The position numbers were made by a program, and so were the translations under genes. From Burkholderia sp. S171 (GTDB lineage Bacteria > Pseudomonadota > Gammaproteobacteria > Burkholderiales > Burkholderiaceae): a DNA stretch of 64,000 nucleotides. The stretch spans positions 7,835 to 71,834 of the forward strand of contig NZ_LMUF01000061.1 in NCBI RefSeq assembly GCF_009766085.1. Reading direction: 5' to 3'. The notes below the pieces were generated by a model. The model was not told the DNA's origin. It saw nothing but the letters and a program-made list of their open reading frames with translations, and searched no databases. Of the stretch, positions 1 to 8,087 are shown one piece after another; position 1 is the stretch's first letter, and each line of letters starts with the position of its first letter.

Positions 1-709
1 GCCGCATCAACTCGGCTTCCATCAGCGACGACGATAAAAACTCATCGCCGCCCGGTTCCCACGCCTGACAAGCCGCGTCGTTCAGATACCAGCGGCGCGC
101 GGTATCGGCGATCAGCGTTTCGAACGCCGTGTCACCCACCTGGCGCGCATAGCCGATAGCCAGCGTCAGCGCGAACGCCGTATTGAAATGCGTGCCCACG
201 CGCAGCGGATACGTCAATTTCGGCAGGTACTCCGTGAACCGCTCGACAAACGCGTGCGCAAGCGGCGCCAATGCCACGGACCAGCGTTGGCCTTCGGTTG
301 ATTGCATCGAATGAAGCTGGCCAGCAAGCGAGAGCAGCCACGCCCAGCCGTACGGACGTTCGAAACCCCGTGCCTCTGGACGTTGCAGGTAGGCGACTTC
401 CGCGGCGACATTGGCATTGGTGAAATGCGCGTCGATCAACGCGCGAATGTCCGAGGCTTCCGGCAACGTGGGGAAGCGGTCGACAAGCCGCGCGATCAGC
501 CAGTATCCGTGAACGCACGAGTGCCAGTCGAAGCTGCCGTAGAAGATGGGGTGAAGGGCGCGCGGGCCTTGTGCATCGGCGGCGCTGCCCATTACGTGGT
601 CAAGCTTGTTCGGGTATTCGCGCGTCAGGTGGCCAAGTGCGAGCCGGGCGAATTTCGATGCCAGGGCGGCGTCGAGCGTGTGATGCGTTTGATCGGACTG
701 CGGGTTCAT
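1..709 (-). CDS. DUF2891 family protein (partial, C-terminus cut by window edge)
   Basis: Reading on the minus strand from the ATG at 709-707 gives an open frame to the window edge (236 codons, no stop). The start is preceded by a good ribosome site (TGGAGA about 6 bases upstream). The protein starts MNPQSDQTHH and carries FYGSFDWHSCVHGYW near residues 57-71, then a repeated pattern of aromatic and histidine residues (GTHFNTAFAL near 165) as in an all-helical toroid. I recognise this as the DUF2891 family, whose function is not established. The visible part contains no signal peptide. The gene is divergent from kgtP across a 449-bp gap. The assignment comes from recalled family character and was not searched. 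Confidence 0.75.
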   Translation of the reverse strand, partial: MNPQSDQTHHTLDAALASKFARLALGHLTREYPNKLDHVMGSAADAQGPRALHPIFYGSFDWHSCVHGYWLIARLVDRFPTLPEASDIRALIDAHFTNANVAAEVAYLQRPEARGFERPYGWAWLLSLAGQLHSMQSTEGQRWSVALAPLAHAFVERFTEYLPKLTYPLRVGTHFNTAFALTLAIGYARQVGDTAFETLIADTARRWYLNDAACQAWEPGGDEFLSSSLMEAELMR

Positions 710-1158
710 GCGGTTCTCCAGAAAAAACCAGGCGTCCGCAATTATGGCAAGACTTTGGCTCAGGGATCGCGTGAATAGAGAGGGCAAACGTGGGGGCAGG
801 GGTTAGTTTTTTTTCCTCTCAGGGTAATTACTATGTGCTTTCAATTTTTATAATTGTAAGGTTTCATGCTAAGCGTTCTATTCTTTGCCCGGTCGTCCGC
901 AAACCATTGATCTAGCGGGAATTCAAATATAAAAAGGCTTGTACGGAATTCCTCTCGATCCGCGTTCTAACAAAAAACTTTCCTATCAAGTCAATCTGTA
1001 AGCTGAATTTTTGCTGATCGTCATATTGCATCAACCTGATTCTCGTCGTATAAAGTTGCGCGCCAACGCCCCTCAGGGCGGATCGTCGCCGGCATCGGAC
1101 CGGTGCAAGAGCGGCCACAAGCCGCCGTTTTCAACACGCGACAGGAGTTTCACCCAGC
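710..1158. promoter_or_regulatory. Intergenic region with predicted kgtP promoter
   Basis: This 449-bp gap separates two divergent genes and is AT-rich between about 805 and 1060. On the plus strand a sigma-70-like promoter is visible: -35 TTGCAT at 1026-1031, a 17-bp spacer and -10 TATAAA at 1049-1054. That implies a leader of roughly 100 nt before the kgtP ATG. The leader contains a short hairpin, GCGGC (1111-1115) pairing with GCCGC (1121-1125), followed by CGTTTT; this could be a weak attenuator. No gene is seen here. Confidence 0.55.
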
Positions 1159-2454
1159 ATGGCCGACACCGCCCTCTCAACTTCTGCAGATACCCGCCGG
1201 CGCGTTCTCGCGATCGTCGGCGCTTCATCGGGAAATCTCGTCGAGTGGTTCGACTTTTATATCTACTCGTTCCTCGCGCTCTATTTCGCGCCAGCGTTCT
1301 TTCCAAGCGGAAACCCGACCACGCAGTTGCTCAACACTGCGGGCGTATTCGCAGCGGGTTTCTTGATGCGGCCGATTGGCGGCTGGATGTTCGGCCGTAT
1401 CGCCGACAAACACGGCCGCCGCACCTCAATGATGATTTCCGTGCTGATGATGTGCGCCGGCTCGCTCGTGATCTGCTTCTTGCCGACCTACGCGAGCATT
1501 GGCGCATGGGCGCCGTTCTTCCTGCTGATCGCGCGGTTGTTCCAGGGCTTGTCGGTGGGCGGCGAATACGGCACGAGCGCGACCTACATGAGCGAAGTGG
1601 CGCTGCAGGGGCGGCGCGGTTTCTTCGCGTCGTTCCAGTACGTGACGCTGATCGGCGGACAGCTTGCCGCATTGCTCGTACTAGTCGTGTTGCAGCAGTT
1701 ATTGACCACGGAAGAATTGAGGGCGTGGGGCTGGCGTATTCCGTTCGGGATCGGCGCGCTCGCGGCGGTCGTGTCGCTGTATTTGCGGAAATCGCTCGAT
1801 GAAACCACCACGGCCGAAACGCGCAAGGCGAAAGGGGCGGGCACGCTTCGCGGTCTCATGCAACATAAAGGCGCATTCCTCACCGTGGTGGGTTTCACGG
1901 CGGGCGGATCGCTGATCTTCTACACGTTCACCACGTACATGCAAAAGTATCTGGTGAACACTGCCGGCATGCATGCGAAGACGGCCAGTACCGTGATGAC
2001 CGCGGCGTTGTTCATCTACATGATCATGCAGCCCGCATTCGGCGCGTTGTCGGACCGGATTGGCCGGCGCAAGTCGATGCTCTGGTTCGGCGGCCTCGCG
2101 ACTTTCTGCACCGTGCCGATCCTGCACGCGTTGAAGGACGTCACGAGCCCGGTCATGGCGTTCGTGCTGGTGGTGATTGCGCTGGCCATCGTGAGTCTCT
2201 ACACATCGATCAGCGGACTGATCAAGGCCGAAATGTTCCCCGCGCAAGTGCGCGCGCTGGGGGTGGGTTTGTCGTATGCGGTCGCGAACGCGGTGTTCGG
2301 CGGCTCGGCGGAATACGTGGCGCTTTTCCTGAAATCGATAGGCAGCGAGTCGACCTTCTACTGGTACGTGACGGCACTGTGCGCGATTTCGTGGGTCGTC
2401 TCGTGGCGGATGCGCGATTCGTCGAAGGAAGGGTACTTGCGCGACGTGCCTTGA
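1159..2454 (+). CDS. kgtP: Alpha-ketoglutarate permease (MHS family MFS)
   Basis: The 431-residue protein is a 12-helix MFS carrier of the metabolite:H+ symporter subgroup and is predicted to import 2-oxoglutarate with protons across the inner membrane. Diagnostic stretches are SSGNLVEWFDFYIYSF (residues 23-38), the loop motif GRIADKHGRR (about 79-88), LFQGLSVGGEYGTSATYMSE (about 126-145) and KAEMFPAQVRALGVG near 355. These and the overall length match E. coli KgtP closely from memory. The start is supported by AGGAG 11 bases upstream and the SSxDTRRR N-terminus. It is monocistronic, followed at once by a strong hairpin shared with the convergent hipA. Other MHS dicarboxylate carriers are possible but less likely. 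Confidence 0.9.
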   Translation: MADTALSTSADTRRRVLAIVGASSGNLVEWFDFYIYSFLALYFAPAFFPSGNPTTQLLNTAGVFAAGFLMRPIGGWMFGRIADKHGRRTSMMISVLMMCAGSLVICFLPTYASIGAWAPFFLLIARLFQGLSVGGEYGTSATYMSEVALQGRRGFFASFQYVTLIGGQLAALLVLVVLQQLLTTEELRAWGWRIPFGIGALAAVVSLYLRKSLDETTTAETRKAKGAGTLRGLMQHKGAFLTVVGFTAGGSLIFYTFTTYMQKYLVNTAGMHAKTASTVMTAALFIYMIMQPAFGALSDRIGRRKSMLWFGGLATFCTVPILHALKDVTSPVMAFVLVVIALAIVSLYTSISGLIKAEMFPAQVRALGVGLSYAVANAVFGGSAEYVALFLKSIGSESTFYWYVTALCAISWVVSWRMRDSSKEGYLRDVP

Positions 2455-2471
2455 TGGCGTGATGGATGTGA

Positions 2472-2499
2472 GGCAAACCCGGCTCACGCCGGGTTTGCC
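2472..2499. terminator. Hairpin between convergent kgtP and hipA
   Basis: A perfect 12-bp stem (GGCAAACCCGGC, loop TCAC, GCCGGGTTTGCC) lies between the kgtP stop and the hipA stop. Neither side has a clear U-tract, so termination efficiency is uncertain, but the position suggests a bidirectional terminator. Confidence 0.6.
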
Positions 2500-2501
2500 G
2501 C

Positions 2502-3854
2502 TCAGGCAACTAATCGGGCGGGCATTGCGTCGAGTTCAGCCACGGTTCTGCGCAGTCCCTCGAAGATACGGTCTGCGACCCTGGCCGGAAAATCCTCCGG
2601 CAACTCGCCCGACACACGCTCGATCACGCTGGGCGTTTCTTCAATCAGCCGCTGGATGATCGGTTCCGCGTCCCTTCCATATGAGCATCGCGGTGCCATC
2701 GCGTTAAAGTGCCTGCGCTGGATATCGCGAAAAGCATAGTGACGGTTTTTGCCCGACACAGCCATAGCAAGTTTGGCCTTGTACCACGACCACTGGCTCG
2801 CCCCCTTCCCCTCGACCGGCCAGATAGACATGACGTCATAAAGCGGCGTCAGCCGATACTGTCCGCCCGCGAAGAGCCGGATGCTGAAGTTCTTTGCATG
2901 CCCGTCCGGGGCCGCCAGTAACCAGAAAAGTATCTGCGCGGTCAGCAATGTTTCAATGTCTTCCTTAGCCGTTCCGGACTGCTGAAGCACTTGTGCCAGA
3001 TCGATGACCCCCGGGCCGCCTTCGTTTTCATACTTTTTGTGCGAGGGTAGCCCCATTACCTGACAAAAGTCCTCTTGCGGCAACCTCAATATCCACTTGC
3101 CGCTTGAGTGCATCTGGCGGTCGAAGCGTTTGACGCTCAGCACCCGTTGCCGGCCGAAAGTCTTGATCTCCGTTTCAGCGACCGGTACGCCGTAGGCCTG
3201 CAGGAGATGCATGCACAGCCATTCGTTCTCGACTGACTTCGTGAGGTCCGCACGCCGGTTACCCACCAGGCCGAGCGGAAGCTTCAGGATATGCGTAGTG
3301 GGCGTGGTGCCGTGGGGTTTCATCCACTGGCCCTCGTGCCAGAGAAGCGCTGTCTTTTCCTGCGCACCGGCGAGCGAAATCCGGAAGTCGTCTTCGTCGT
3401 CCTGGGGGCCGAAAGTGCCGCTCCCGGCCGTCTGGCTCAGGAGCGTTTCAATTTCCCCGTCACTGAGCGGAGTACCATCTATCTGTTCGACACCCGTGGG
3501 TTCCTCGTCGACACCCAGAAGTTGGACTGCGCCAACGCAGTCCCGGCCAATGGCTTGTAAAAGATCGAATGCATCCAGCGTGTCGGTGCGGAATCGCTGG
3601 CCGATTCGCTTTCGAATGGCTTCGCTGTCCGGCAGCAAGTTGTCGAAGTAGTTAAGTACCCGATCGCCTTTGAGCGGGGCGTTATCGAGCGGGATGGGTA
3701 ACGACAGCGAGAGGGGGCGGCTGACGTCGGAGGCGGCCCACTCAGGGTCGTAGGCAAGTTCCATGGGGCCACGAGTGGGCATATGCCAGATGCCCACTCG
3801 TACGCCGTTGACCCATACCGACAGCGCTCGGGAATGTGGTTTGCGCCCAGCCAT
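2502..3854 (-). CDS. hipA: HipA family serine/threonine kinase toxin
   Basis: The 450-residue protein is the kinase toxin of a HipBA type II toxin-antitoxin pair. In E. coli this kinase phosphorylates glutamyl-tRNA synthetase and promotes persistence; the target here is not known. An N-terminal subdomain (LSVWVNGVRVGIW near residue 11) is followed by the kinase core: FRISLAGAQEKTALL (nucleotide-binding loop region), the catalytic-loop signature DGHAKNFS near residue 315, and TPLYDVMS downstream (DFG-like, Mg-binding). No key residue looks lost. I start it at the ATG 3854-3852, which overlaps the hipB stop as TAATG; a GTG at 3860 would add two residues. Translational coupling to hipB fits the family. 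Confidence 0.92.
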   Translation of the reverse strand: MAGRKPHSRALSVWVNGVRVGIWHMPTRGPMELAYDPEWAASDVSRPLSLSLPIPLDNAPLKGDRVLNYFDNLLPDSEAIRKRIGQRFRTDTLDAFDLLQAIGRDCVGAVQLLGVDEEPTGVEQIDGTPLSDGEIETLLSQTAGSGTFGPQDDEDDFRISLAGAQEKTALLWHEGQWMKPHGTTPTTHILKLPLGLVGNRRADLTKSVENEWLCMHLLQAYGVPVAETEIKTFGRQRVLSVKRFDRQMHSSGKWILRLPQEDFCQVMGLPSHKKYENEGGPGVIDLAQVLQQSGTAKEDIETLLTAQILFWLLAAPDGHAKNFSIRLFAGGQYRLTPLYDVMSIWPVEGKGASQWSWYKAKLAMAVSGKNRHYAFRDIQRRHFNAMAPRCSYGRDAEPIIQRLIEETPSVIERVSGELPEDFPARVADRIFEGLRRTVAELDAMPARLVA

Positions 3855-4111
3855 TACCACTCCAGCGCAGGCGCGGGGGTGGTTGGAGCGGATGAGCCTT
3901 TGTCCAGAACCTGAAGTTGCAGTTCGTATGCACCAAAGAGCGTCAGCAGTTGATTGAGTGTCAACGCACTGGAATCGGTCTCGAGTGCGGATATGCGACT
4001 TTGGCTAACGCCAAGCCTCGCAGCCGCTTCGGCTTGGGTGAGCCCCGCACGTCGACGGCCGGCCGCAAGAATCTGACCCATCTGGAACGGCGTTGCGATG
4101 GTCTGTTGCAT
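3854..4111 (-). CDS. hipB: HipB family antitoxin, Cro/C1-type HTH
   Basis: An 85-residue DNA-binding antitoxin. The HTH spans about residues 9-63, with QAEAAARLGVSQSRISALET as the helix-turn-helix core (about 26-45). As in the family, it should neutralise HipA and repress its own operon as a dimer. The start ATG (4111-4109) has a GAGAG ribosome site that lies inside the operator. The stop codon overlaps the hipA ATG by one base. The short tail ending in PALEW could carry the flexible C-terminus known to matter for HipB stability, though this is inference. Confidence 0.92.
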   Translation of the reverse strand: MQQTIATPFQMGQILAAGRRRAGLTQAEAAARLGVSQSRISALETDSSALTLNQLLTLFGAYELQLQVLDKGSSAPTTPAPALEW

Positions 4112-4233
4112 GACAATTATCTCTCACACGAATAAACGCAATTTATTCCTTTGGCAGATAATTGTCAATTATGCGTGTGAGAGATATTCGACGATTATCT
4201 GTCACACGCATAATTTCCGTTTATTTGTGTGAT
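4112..4233 (-). promoter_or_regulatory. hipBA promoter with array of operator half-sites
   Basis: On the minus strand there is a -35 TTGACA (4168-4163), a 17-bp spacer and a -10 TAAATT (4145-4140). Around it sit repeats of the motif TATC-TSTCACACG-MATAA. Arms at 4168-4186 and 4196-4214 form an inverted repeat, 18 of 19 positions matching with a 9-bp spacer. A related half-site at 4116-4135 covers the hipB ribosome site, and a weaker one lies at 4219-4233. A separate perfect 11-bp inverted repeat (GACAATTATCT 4112-4122, AGATAATTGTC 4156-4166) spans the -10 box. HipB is the expected ligand; this is inferred from position. Confidence 0.7.
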
Positions 4234-4573
4234 TTGCTTTCTTGAGCGCAACATGCCGACATCAACGACGCCGGAGTATTGAGCGGATTGAATGGAGCCA
4301 ATTTGCACCTCTACCCGCAATTTCGCGTCTATTTTCGCGCGGGTTGCCCTTAAACCACGCGCTTACCGTTGATTTTGCAGGTTTTTACCGCCTGCGCAGA
4401 CAAAACGCGCATTATTGAGATAACGGTAAGATTGCGGTCAGATGCCCACTTAGGCGACGCCCGATCACGATCCGGCGCGTCGCCGTGATGACGGGCTCGC
4501 CAGGACCTAAGCGTCAAGCGCATGTGAATCAGCTGCGCCGGCGTTGCGAGTCCGTCTGCTTGGAGACTAGCCC
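4234..4573. other. Non-coding stretch upstream of the HTH protein gene
   Basis: About 340 bp with no convincing gene. It contains TTACCG and CGGTAA repeats (around 4370 and 4425) and a GC-rich segment at 4450-4510. No confident promoter was identified. It presumably drives the gene starting at 4574. Confidence 0.4.
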
Positions 4574-5230
4574 ATGGAAGATTTCGATGAAACGCTGTAC
4601 CTCGTGTGGCAAGCCAACCTGAATGTGCTCGCAGGATCGCCGGCTGGCGGCGCGAGGATTGCCCGCATGATGAGTTTTTCCCCGTCGTACATGAAACTGA
4701 TTCTGGCCGGAAGGCGTGATTTCAGTGAGGAATTCGTGCGCGGGGTGGAAACCGTTACCGGCTTGCCGCCGCGCTGGCTGGACGAGCGCCGCGACCGGCG
4801 TGACATTCCGCCCGAGACCCAGCGCGCAATGGATGAGGAAACGCCCGCGGCCGTGTTTCGCGGCAATGCACACCCGGCGCCCAAGCGGCCCGTCCTGCGT
4901 GGGCCGGAACCGCTCCTCTCTCAGACCGAAGCAACCCGGCGCGTGGCCGACCAGGCGCTCCAGCAAGTGGAGACGAATCGGCGCGACCAGATGTTCCGGC
5001 GCAACCGCGACCTGTTATTGACGGACCTGCGCCGCGTGGAGCGGCAGCTTTCGATGGTCCAGCTCGATGGTATTAATGCGAAGGCCGAGGATTTGCGCGT
5101 GTCGGGAAAACTGGACGATCCGGTGAAGGCCGATCTCGCCGGACGGATCGAGCAGATCGACAAACACCGGGCGATGCTGATGCAGCATGTGGAGAAGCTG
5201 GGCCTGCTGCTGACCGGTCTCGACGACTAG
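4574..5230 (+). CDS. Hypothetical protein with N-terminal phage-repressor-like helices
   Basis: A 218-residue soluble protein with no signal peptide or membrane segment. Residues about 5-75 resemble a degenerate lambda-repressor-like HTH (ARIARMMSFSPSYMKLILAG, then DFSEEFVRGVETVTGLPPRW, the 'residual bound repressor' pattern of phage Cro-type proteins). A proline-rich linker follows (about 78-112), and the rest is a long, highly charged helical region (about 115-218) likely to form a coiled coil. The start is supported by TTGGAG 8 bases upstream. I do not recognise the family. The architecture suggests a DNA-associated regulator with a dimerising tail. It converges with the small gene at 5237-5434. 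Confidence 0.7.
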   Translation: MEDFDETLYLVWQANLNVLAGSPAGGARIARMMSFSPSYMKLILAGRRDFSEEFVRGVETVTGLPPRWLDERRDRRDIPPETQRAMDEETPAAVFRGNAHPAPKRPVLRGPEPLLSQTEATRRVADQALQQVETNRRDQMFRRNRDLLLTDLRRVERQLSMVQLDGINAKAEDLRVSGKLDDPVKADLAGRIEQIDKHRAMLMQHVEKLGLLLTGLDD

Positions 5231-5236
5231 AGCGGG

Positions 5237-5434
5237 CTAGCGAGGCCGTTTGCTGCGGCTGTCGTGACTGGCATGACGCTTCGGCTCCGGGGCACGTTCA
5301 TGATCGACCGAGATCGCGACCGGATCACTTGCGGGAAAACTCTCGTCCAGCGCTTCGTCCAGGGCGTCCTCGCGATGATTCGCGTCGACCGGCGCTTCAC
5401 GCTTGCTGTGCGATGGTGTTTTCGGTTGCGGCAT
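5237..5434 (-). CDS. Small conserved acidic hypothetical protein
   Basis: A 65-residue soluble protein containing ALDEALDESFPASDPVAIS at about residues 24-42. I recall this short signature (LDExLDExFPASDP) from small proteobacterial proteins of unknown role. The ends are basic and histidine-rich. The start ATG (5434-5432) has GAAGGAG 7 bases upstream, which argues for real translation. It is probably a single transcription unit, lying between two convergently or independently read genes. Confidence 0.65.
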   Translation of the reverse strand: MPQPKTPSHSKREAPVDANHREDALDEALDESFPASDPVAISVDHERAPEPKRHASHDSRSKRPR

Positions 5435-5495
5435 GGCAACGCTCCTTCAATAGACCGGCAGATTTCACTATAGCAGCGCGACGCGGCGATTGCTG

Positions 5496-6698
5496 TCATG
5501 CATCGGCGCTGATGTTGGCGTTGGCGTCGGCACGCATGCTGCGATACGCCGCCGGCCGCACCCCCGTCCACTTCCTGAATGCGCGATGAAATGCGCTGGA
5601 CTCCGCGAACCCGAGCGCATGCGCTATCTCCGCGATGGTCTGCGTCGTGTCGGCAAGCCGCGCGATGGCGAGATCGCGCCGCAGCGCATCACGGATCGAC
5701 TGATAGGTCGCGCCCTCTTGTTTCAGGCGGCGTCGTAGTGTGGCTTCGGCCATGTTCAGCGCCGCCGCGATGGCTTCGCTATCCGGCCAGTCGATAGGCG
5801 GTGCCTGGCGCAATTTGCGGCGAATCCGCGCGGCGAGCGAATCCGGATTGCGATATTTCACGATGAAATTGGCCGGCGCCTCGCGCAGGAAAACCTTCAG
5901 CGTCGCGGCCGTCTGAACGACCGGCAACGTGACGCAGTCCGGCGCGAGATCGACATACGACGCGGGTTGGTCGAAGAACATTGCGTCGCAGAACATCAGC
6001 CTGTATTCGGCAGTTGCCGCCGGCTCCGGGCAGCGCAAATACGCGGCCAGCACCGGGATGCGACGGCCGACCAGCCAGCACAACAAGCCGTAGATCATGA
6101 TGAACGCGGTTGCGTAAGCGAACATCGGGCGGGGTGAGCGGGTTTCGGTAGCGGTGTCGACGAGGCGAATTCTTATGCGAGCAGTATCGGTATCGGTATC
6201 GGTATCGGTATCGGTGTCGATTTCGCATCGCAGGTCGTCCAGCACGAGCCGCAGGAAACCCGCGATGCGGGTCAGCGCCTGGCCTCCGTCGCGCGAACCT
6301 AGTGCCGCATGGCAAAGCAGGGCGAAGCTGCCACGGCGCATCGGATGGCTGTCCTGGCCGAAGAATTCATCATCGAGCACGTCTGCGATAGCGCTCCACA
6401 AGCGGCCGTATTGCGCCGCCGATACACGCGCGAGCGGTGCCGCGAGCGTGGCGGGGTTAATGCCCGCCTGCTCCAGTAACGCGGCGCGTGATACGCCGCG
6501 ACGCTCGGCGCACCGCAGCGCTTCTTCGACGAAATCTCCCGCGATGGTCCCGCGCTCATTGCCTTGGCCGCGTGGTGTCCTGAAAGCGGTAGGGACCGCA
6601 GTCACCGCTGGCCGGGGCCGCTGATCACGCGAATTTTTCGGTGTTGGGGTAGTCACTAGGTGGCGCATTCGCTCAGGAAGCTTGATCGTTTCAGGCAT
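5496..6698 (-). CDS. AraC family transcriptional regulator with Asp-Thr repeat
   Basis: A 400-residue regulator. Residues about 55-240 look like the arabinose-binding-like N-terminal domain of the OruR/ArgR-type AraC subgroup (YGRLWSAIADVLDDEFFG, GSFALLCHAAL). The C-terminal 100 residues carry the double HTH (MAEATLRRRLKQEGATYQSI, then TIAEIAHALGFAESSAFHRA and FRKWTGVRPAAYR). In the middle of the sensor domain is a run of alternating Asp-Thr encoded by a tandem hexanucleotide. The start is uncertain: the first 50 residues are low-complexity, and a start nearer residue 50 is possible. It is divergent from the acyl-CoA dehydrogenase gene, which it may control. Confidence 0.85.
   Translation of the reverse strand: MPETIKLPERMRHLVTTPTPKNSRDQRPRPAVTAVPTAFRTPRGQGNERGTIAGDFVEEALRCAERRGVSRAALLEQAGINPATLAAPLARVSAAQYGRLWSAIADVLDDEFFGQDSHPMRRGSFALLCHAALGSRDGGQALTRIAGFLRLVLDDLRCEIDTDTDTDTDTDTARIRIRLVDTATETRSPRPMFAYATAFIMIYGLLCWLVGRRIPVLAAYLRCPEPAATAEYRLMFCDAMFFDQPASYVDLAPDCVTLPVVQTAATLKVFLREAPANFIVKYRNPDSLAARIRRKLRQAPPIDWPDSEAIAAALNMAEATLRRRLKQEGATYQSIRDALRRDLAIARLADTTQTIAEIAHALGFAESSAFHRAFRKWTGVRPAAYRSMRADANANISADA
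6184..6219 (-). repeat. Hexanucleotide tandem repeat inside the araC-type gene
   Basis: Plus-strand GTATCG is repeated five times exactly (6184-6213), followed by a sixth copy with one change (GTGTCG, 6214-6219). Read on the coding strand it gives alternating Asp-Thr codons. A unit of six bases means copy-number change would not shift the frame. Confidence 0.9.
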
Positions 6699-6837
6699 CG
6701 GCAGACGGATGTGTCGCGCCTAAAATCTGGCGTGAGGCTATTTGCCATCCATTTCACTACTTCACCACTTAAGCGCAGCAGTGTAAGCCCAGTGCCTTCC
6801 TTGTGTTTTCCTTGTATTTCACACGAGCCAGACCATC

Positions 6838-7974
6838 ATGATCGACAGCTTCCTCACCGATGACCAACGCATGATCCGTGACGCCGCGCGCGATTTCGCC
6901 ACCGAAGTGCTGGCGCCGCACGCGGGCCAATGGGACCGCGATGCCGCCTTGCCGGACGAAGTCGTGCGGCAACTCGGCGAACTCGGCTTGCTTGGCATGA
7001 TCGTGCCTGCGGAATGGGGCGGTACGTTCAGCGACTACGTGGCGTATGCGTTGGCTATCGAAGAAATCGCGGCGGGTTGTGCATCGTGTTCCACGCTGAT
7101 GGCCGTGCACAATTCTGTCGGCTGCGGCCCGATTCTCGCGTTCGGCACTGAAGCGCAAAAGGCTGAATATCTGCCGAAACTGGCAACGGGCGAGATGATT
7201 GGCGCGTTCGCCCTGACCGAGCCGCAAGCCGGATCGGAGGCCAATAATTTGAAGACGCGCGCTATCGAACGCGACGGCCAGTGGGTGCTCTCAGGCGCGA
7301 AGCAGTTCACGACGAACGGCGCGCGCGCGGGCATGGCGATCGTGTTCGCCGTGACCGATCCGGAGTTGGGCAAGAAAGGCTTGTCGGCGTTCATCGTGCC
7401 GACGGATACACCGGGCTTCAACGTCGGGCGGCCCGAGCACAAGATGGGCATCCGCGCCTCCGATACCTGCCCGATTTCACTCGACGACTGCGCGATTCCT
7501 GCGGCCAATCTGCTCGGCGCGCGTGGCGAAGGATTGAAGATTGCGTTGGCTAACCTGGAGGGAGGGCGGATTGGTATCGCGGCGCAGGCGGTGGGCATTG
7601 CGCGCGCGGCCTTCGACGCCGCTCGCGCGTATTCGCATGAGCGCGTGCAGTTTGGCAAGCCAATCAAGGAGCATCAGTCGGTAGCCAACCTTCTCGCCGA
7701 TATGCAAACCAACCTGAACGCGGCGCGTCTGCTTGTGTTGCACGCGGCGCGCATGCGCACCGAAGGTTTGCCATGCCTGAGCGAAGCGTCGCAGGCCAAG
7801 CTGTTTGCGTCGGAGATGGCGGAGCGCGTTTGCTCGCAGGCCATCCAGATTTACGGCGGTTATGGTTATCTGGAAGACTATCCGGTCGAGCGTCATTATC
7901 GCGACGCCCGCATCACGCAGATCTACGAAGGCACGAGCGAAGTGCAGCGTATGGTGATCGCGCGGCAGCTTTAG
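6838..7974 (+). CDS. Acyl-CoA dehydrogenase
   Basis: A 378-residue FAD-dependent acyl-CoA dehydrogenase, catalysing alpha-beta desaturation of an acyl-CoA and passing electrons to ETF. It has the usual order: N-terminal helical domain, the AFALTEPQAGSEANNLKTRA beta-domain signature (about 122-141), then the C-terminal helical domain with QIYGGYGYLEDYPVERHYRD (about 338-357). The catalytic base is Glu in QIYEGTSEVQR near residue 367, as in short- and medium-chain enzymes. Length is typical. The chain-length or branched-chain specificity cannot be read from sequence alone. The ribosome site is weak (ACGAG). It is followed by a strong terminator and divergent from an AraC regulator. Confidence 0.93.
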   Translation: MIDSFLTDDQRMIRDAARDFATEVLAPHAGQWDRDAALPDEVVRQLGELGLLGMIVPAEWGGTFSDYVAYALAIEEIAAGCASCSTLMAVHNSVGCGPILAFGTEAQKAEYLPKLATGEMIGAFALTEPQAGSEANNLKTRAIERDGQWVLSGAKQFTTNGARAGMAIVFAVTDPELGKKGLSAFIVPTDTPGFNVGRPEHKMGIRASDTCPISLDDCAIPAANLLGARGEGLKIALANLEGGRIGIAAQAVGIARAAFDAARAYSHERVQFGKPIKEHQSVANLLADMQTNLNAARLLVLHAARMRTEGLPCLSEASQAKLFASEMAERVCSQAIQIYGGYGYLEDYPVERHYRDARITQIYEGTSEVQRMVIARQL

Positions 7975-8034
7975 GGCGCACGGGGTCCGGGTGATGTCAT
8001 TCTGATGAACACCTTCGGTTCAGGCGGTTCAAAT

Positions 8035-8071
8035 GCGGCGAAGCCTTGCACATAGGCCTCGCCGCTTTTTT
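8035..8071 (+). terminator. Rho-independent terminator after the acyl-CoA dehydrogenase gene
   Basis: A 12-bp stem, GCGGCGAAGCCT (8035-8046) pairing with AGGCCTCGCCGC (8054-8065) with one mismatch, followed directly by six T. Confidence 0.9.
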
Positions 8072-8087
8072 ATGGCTCCCGGATCCC

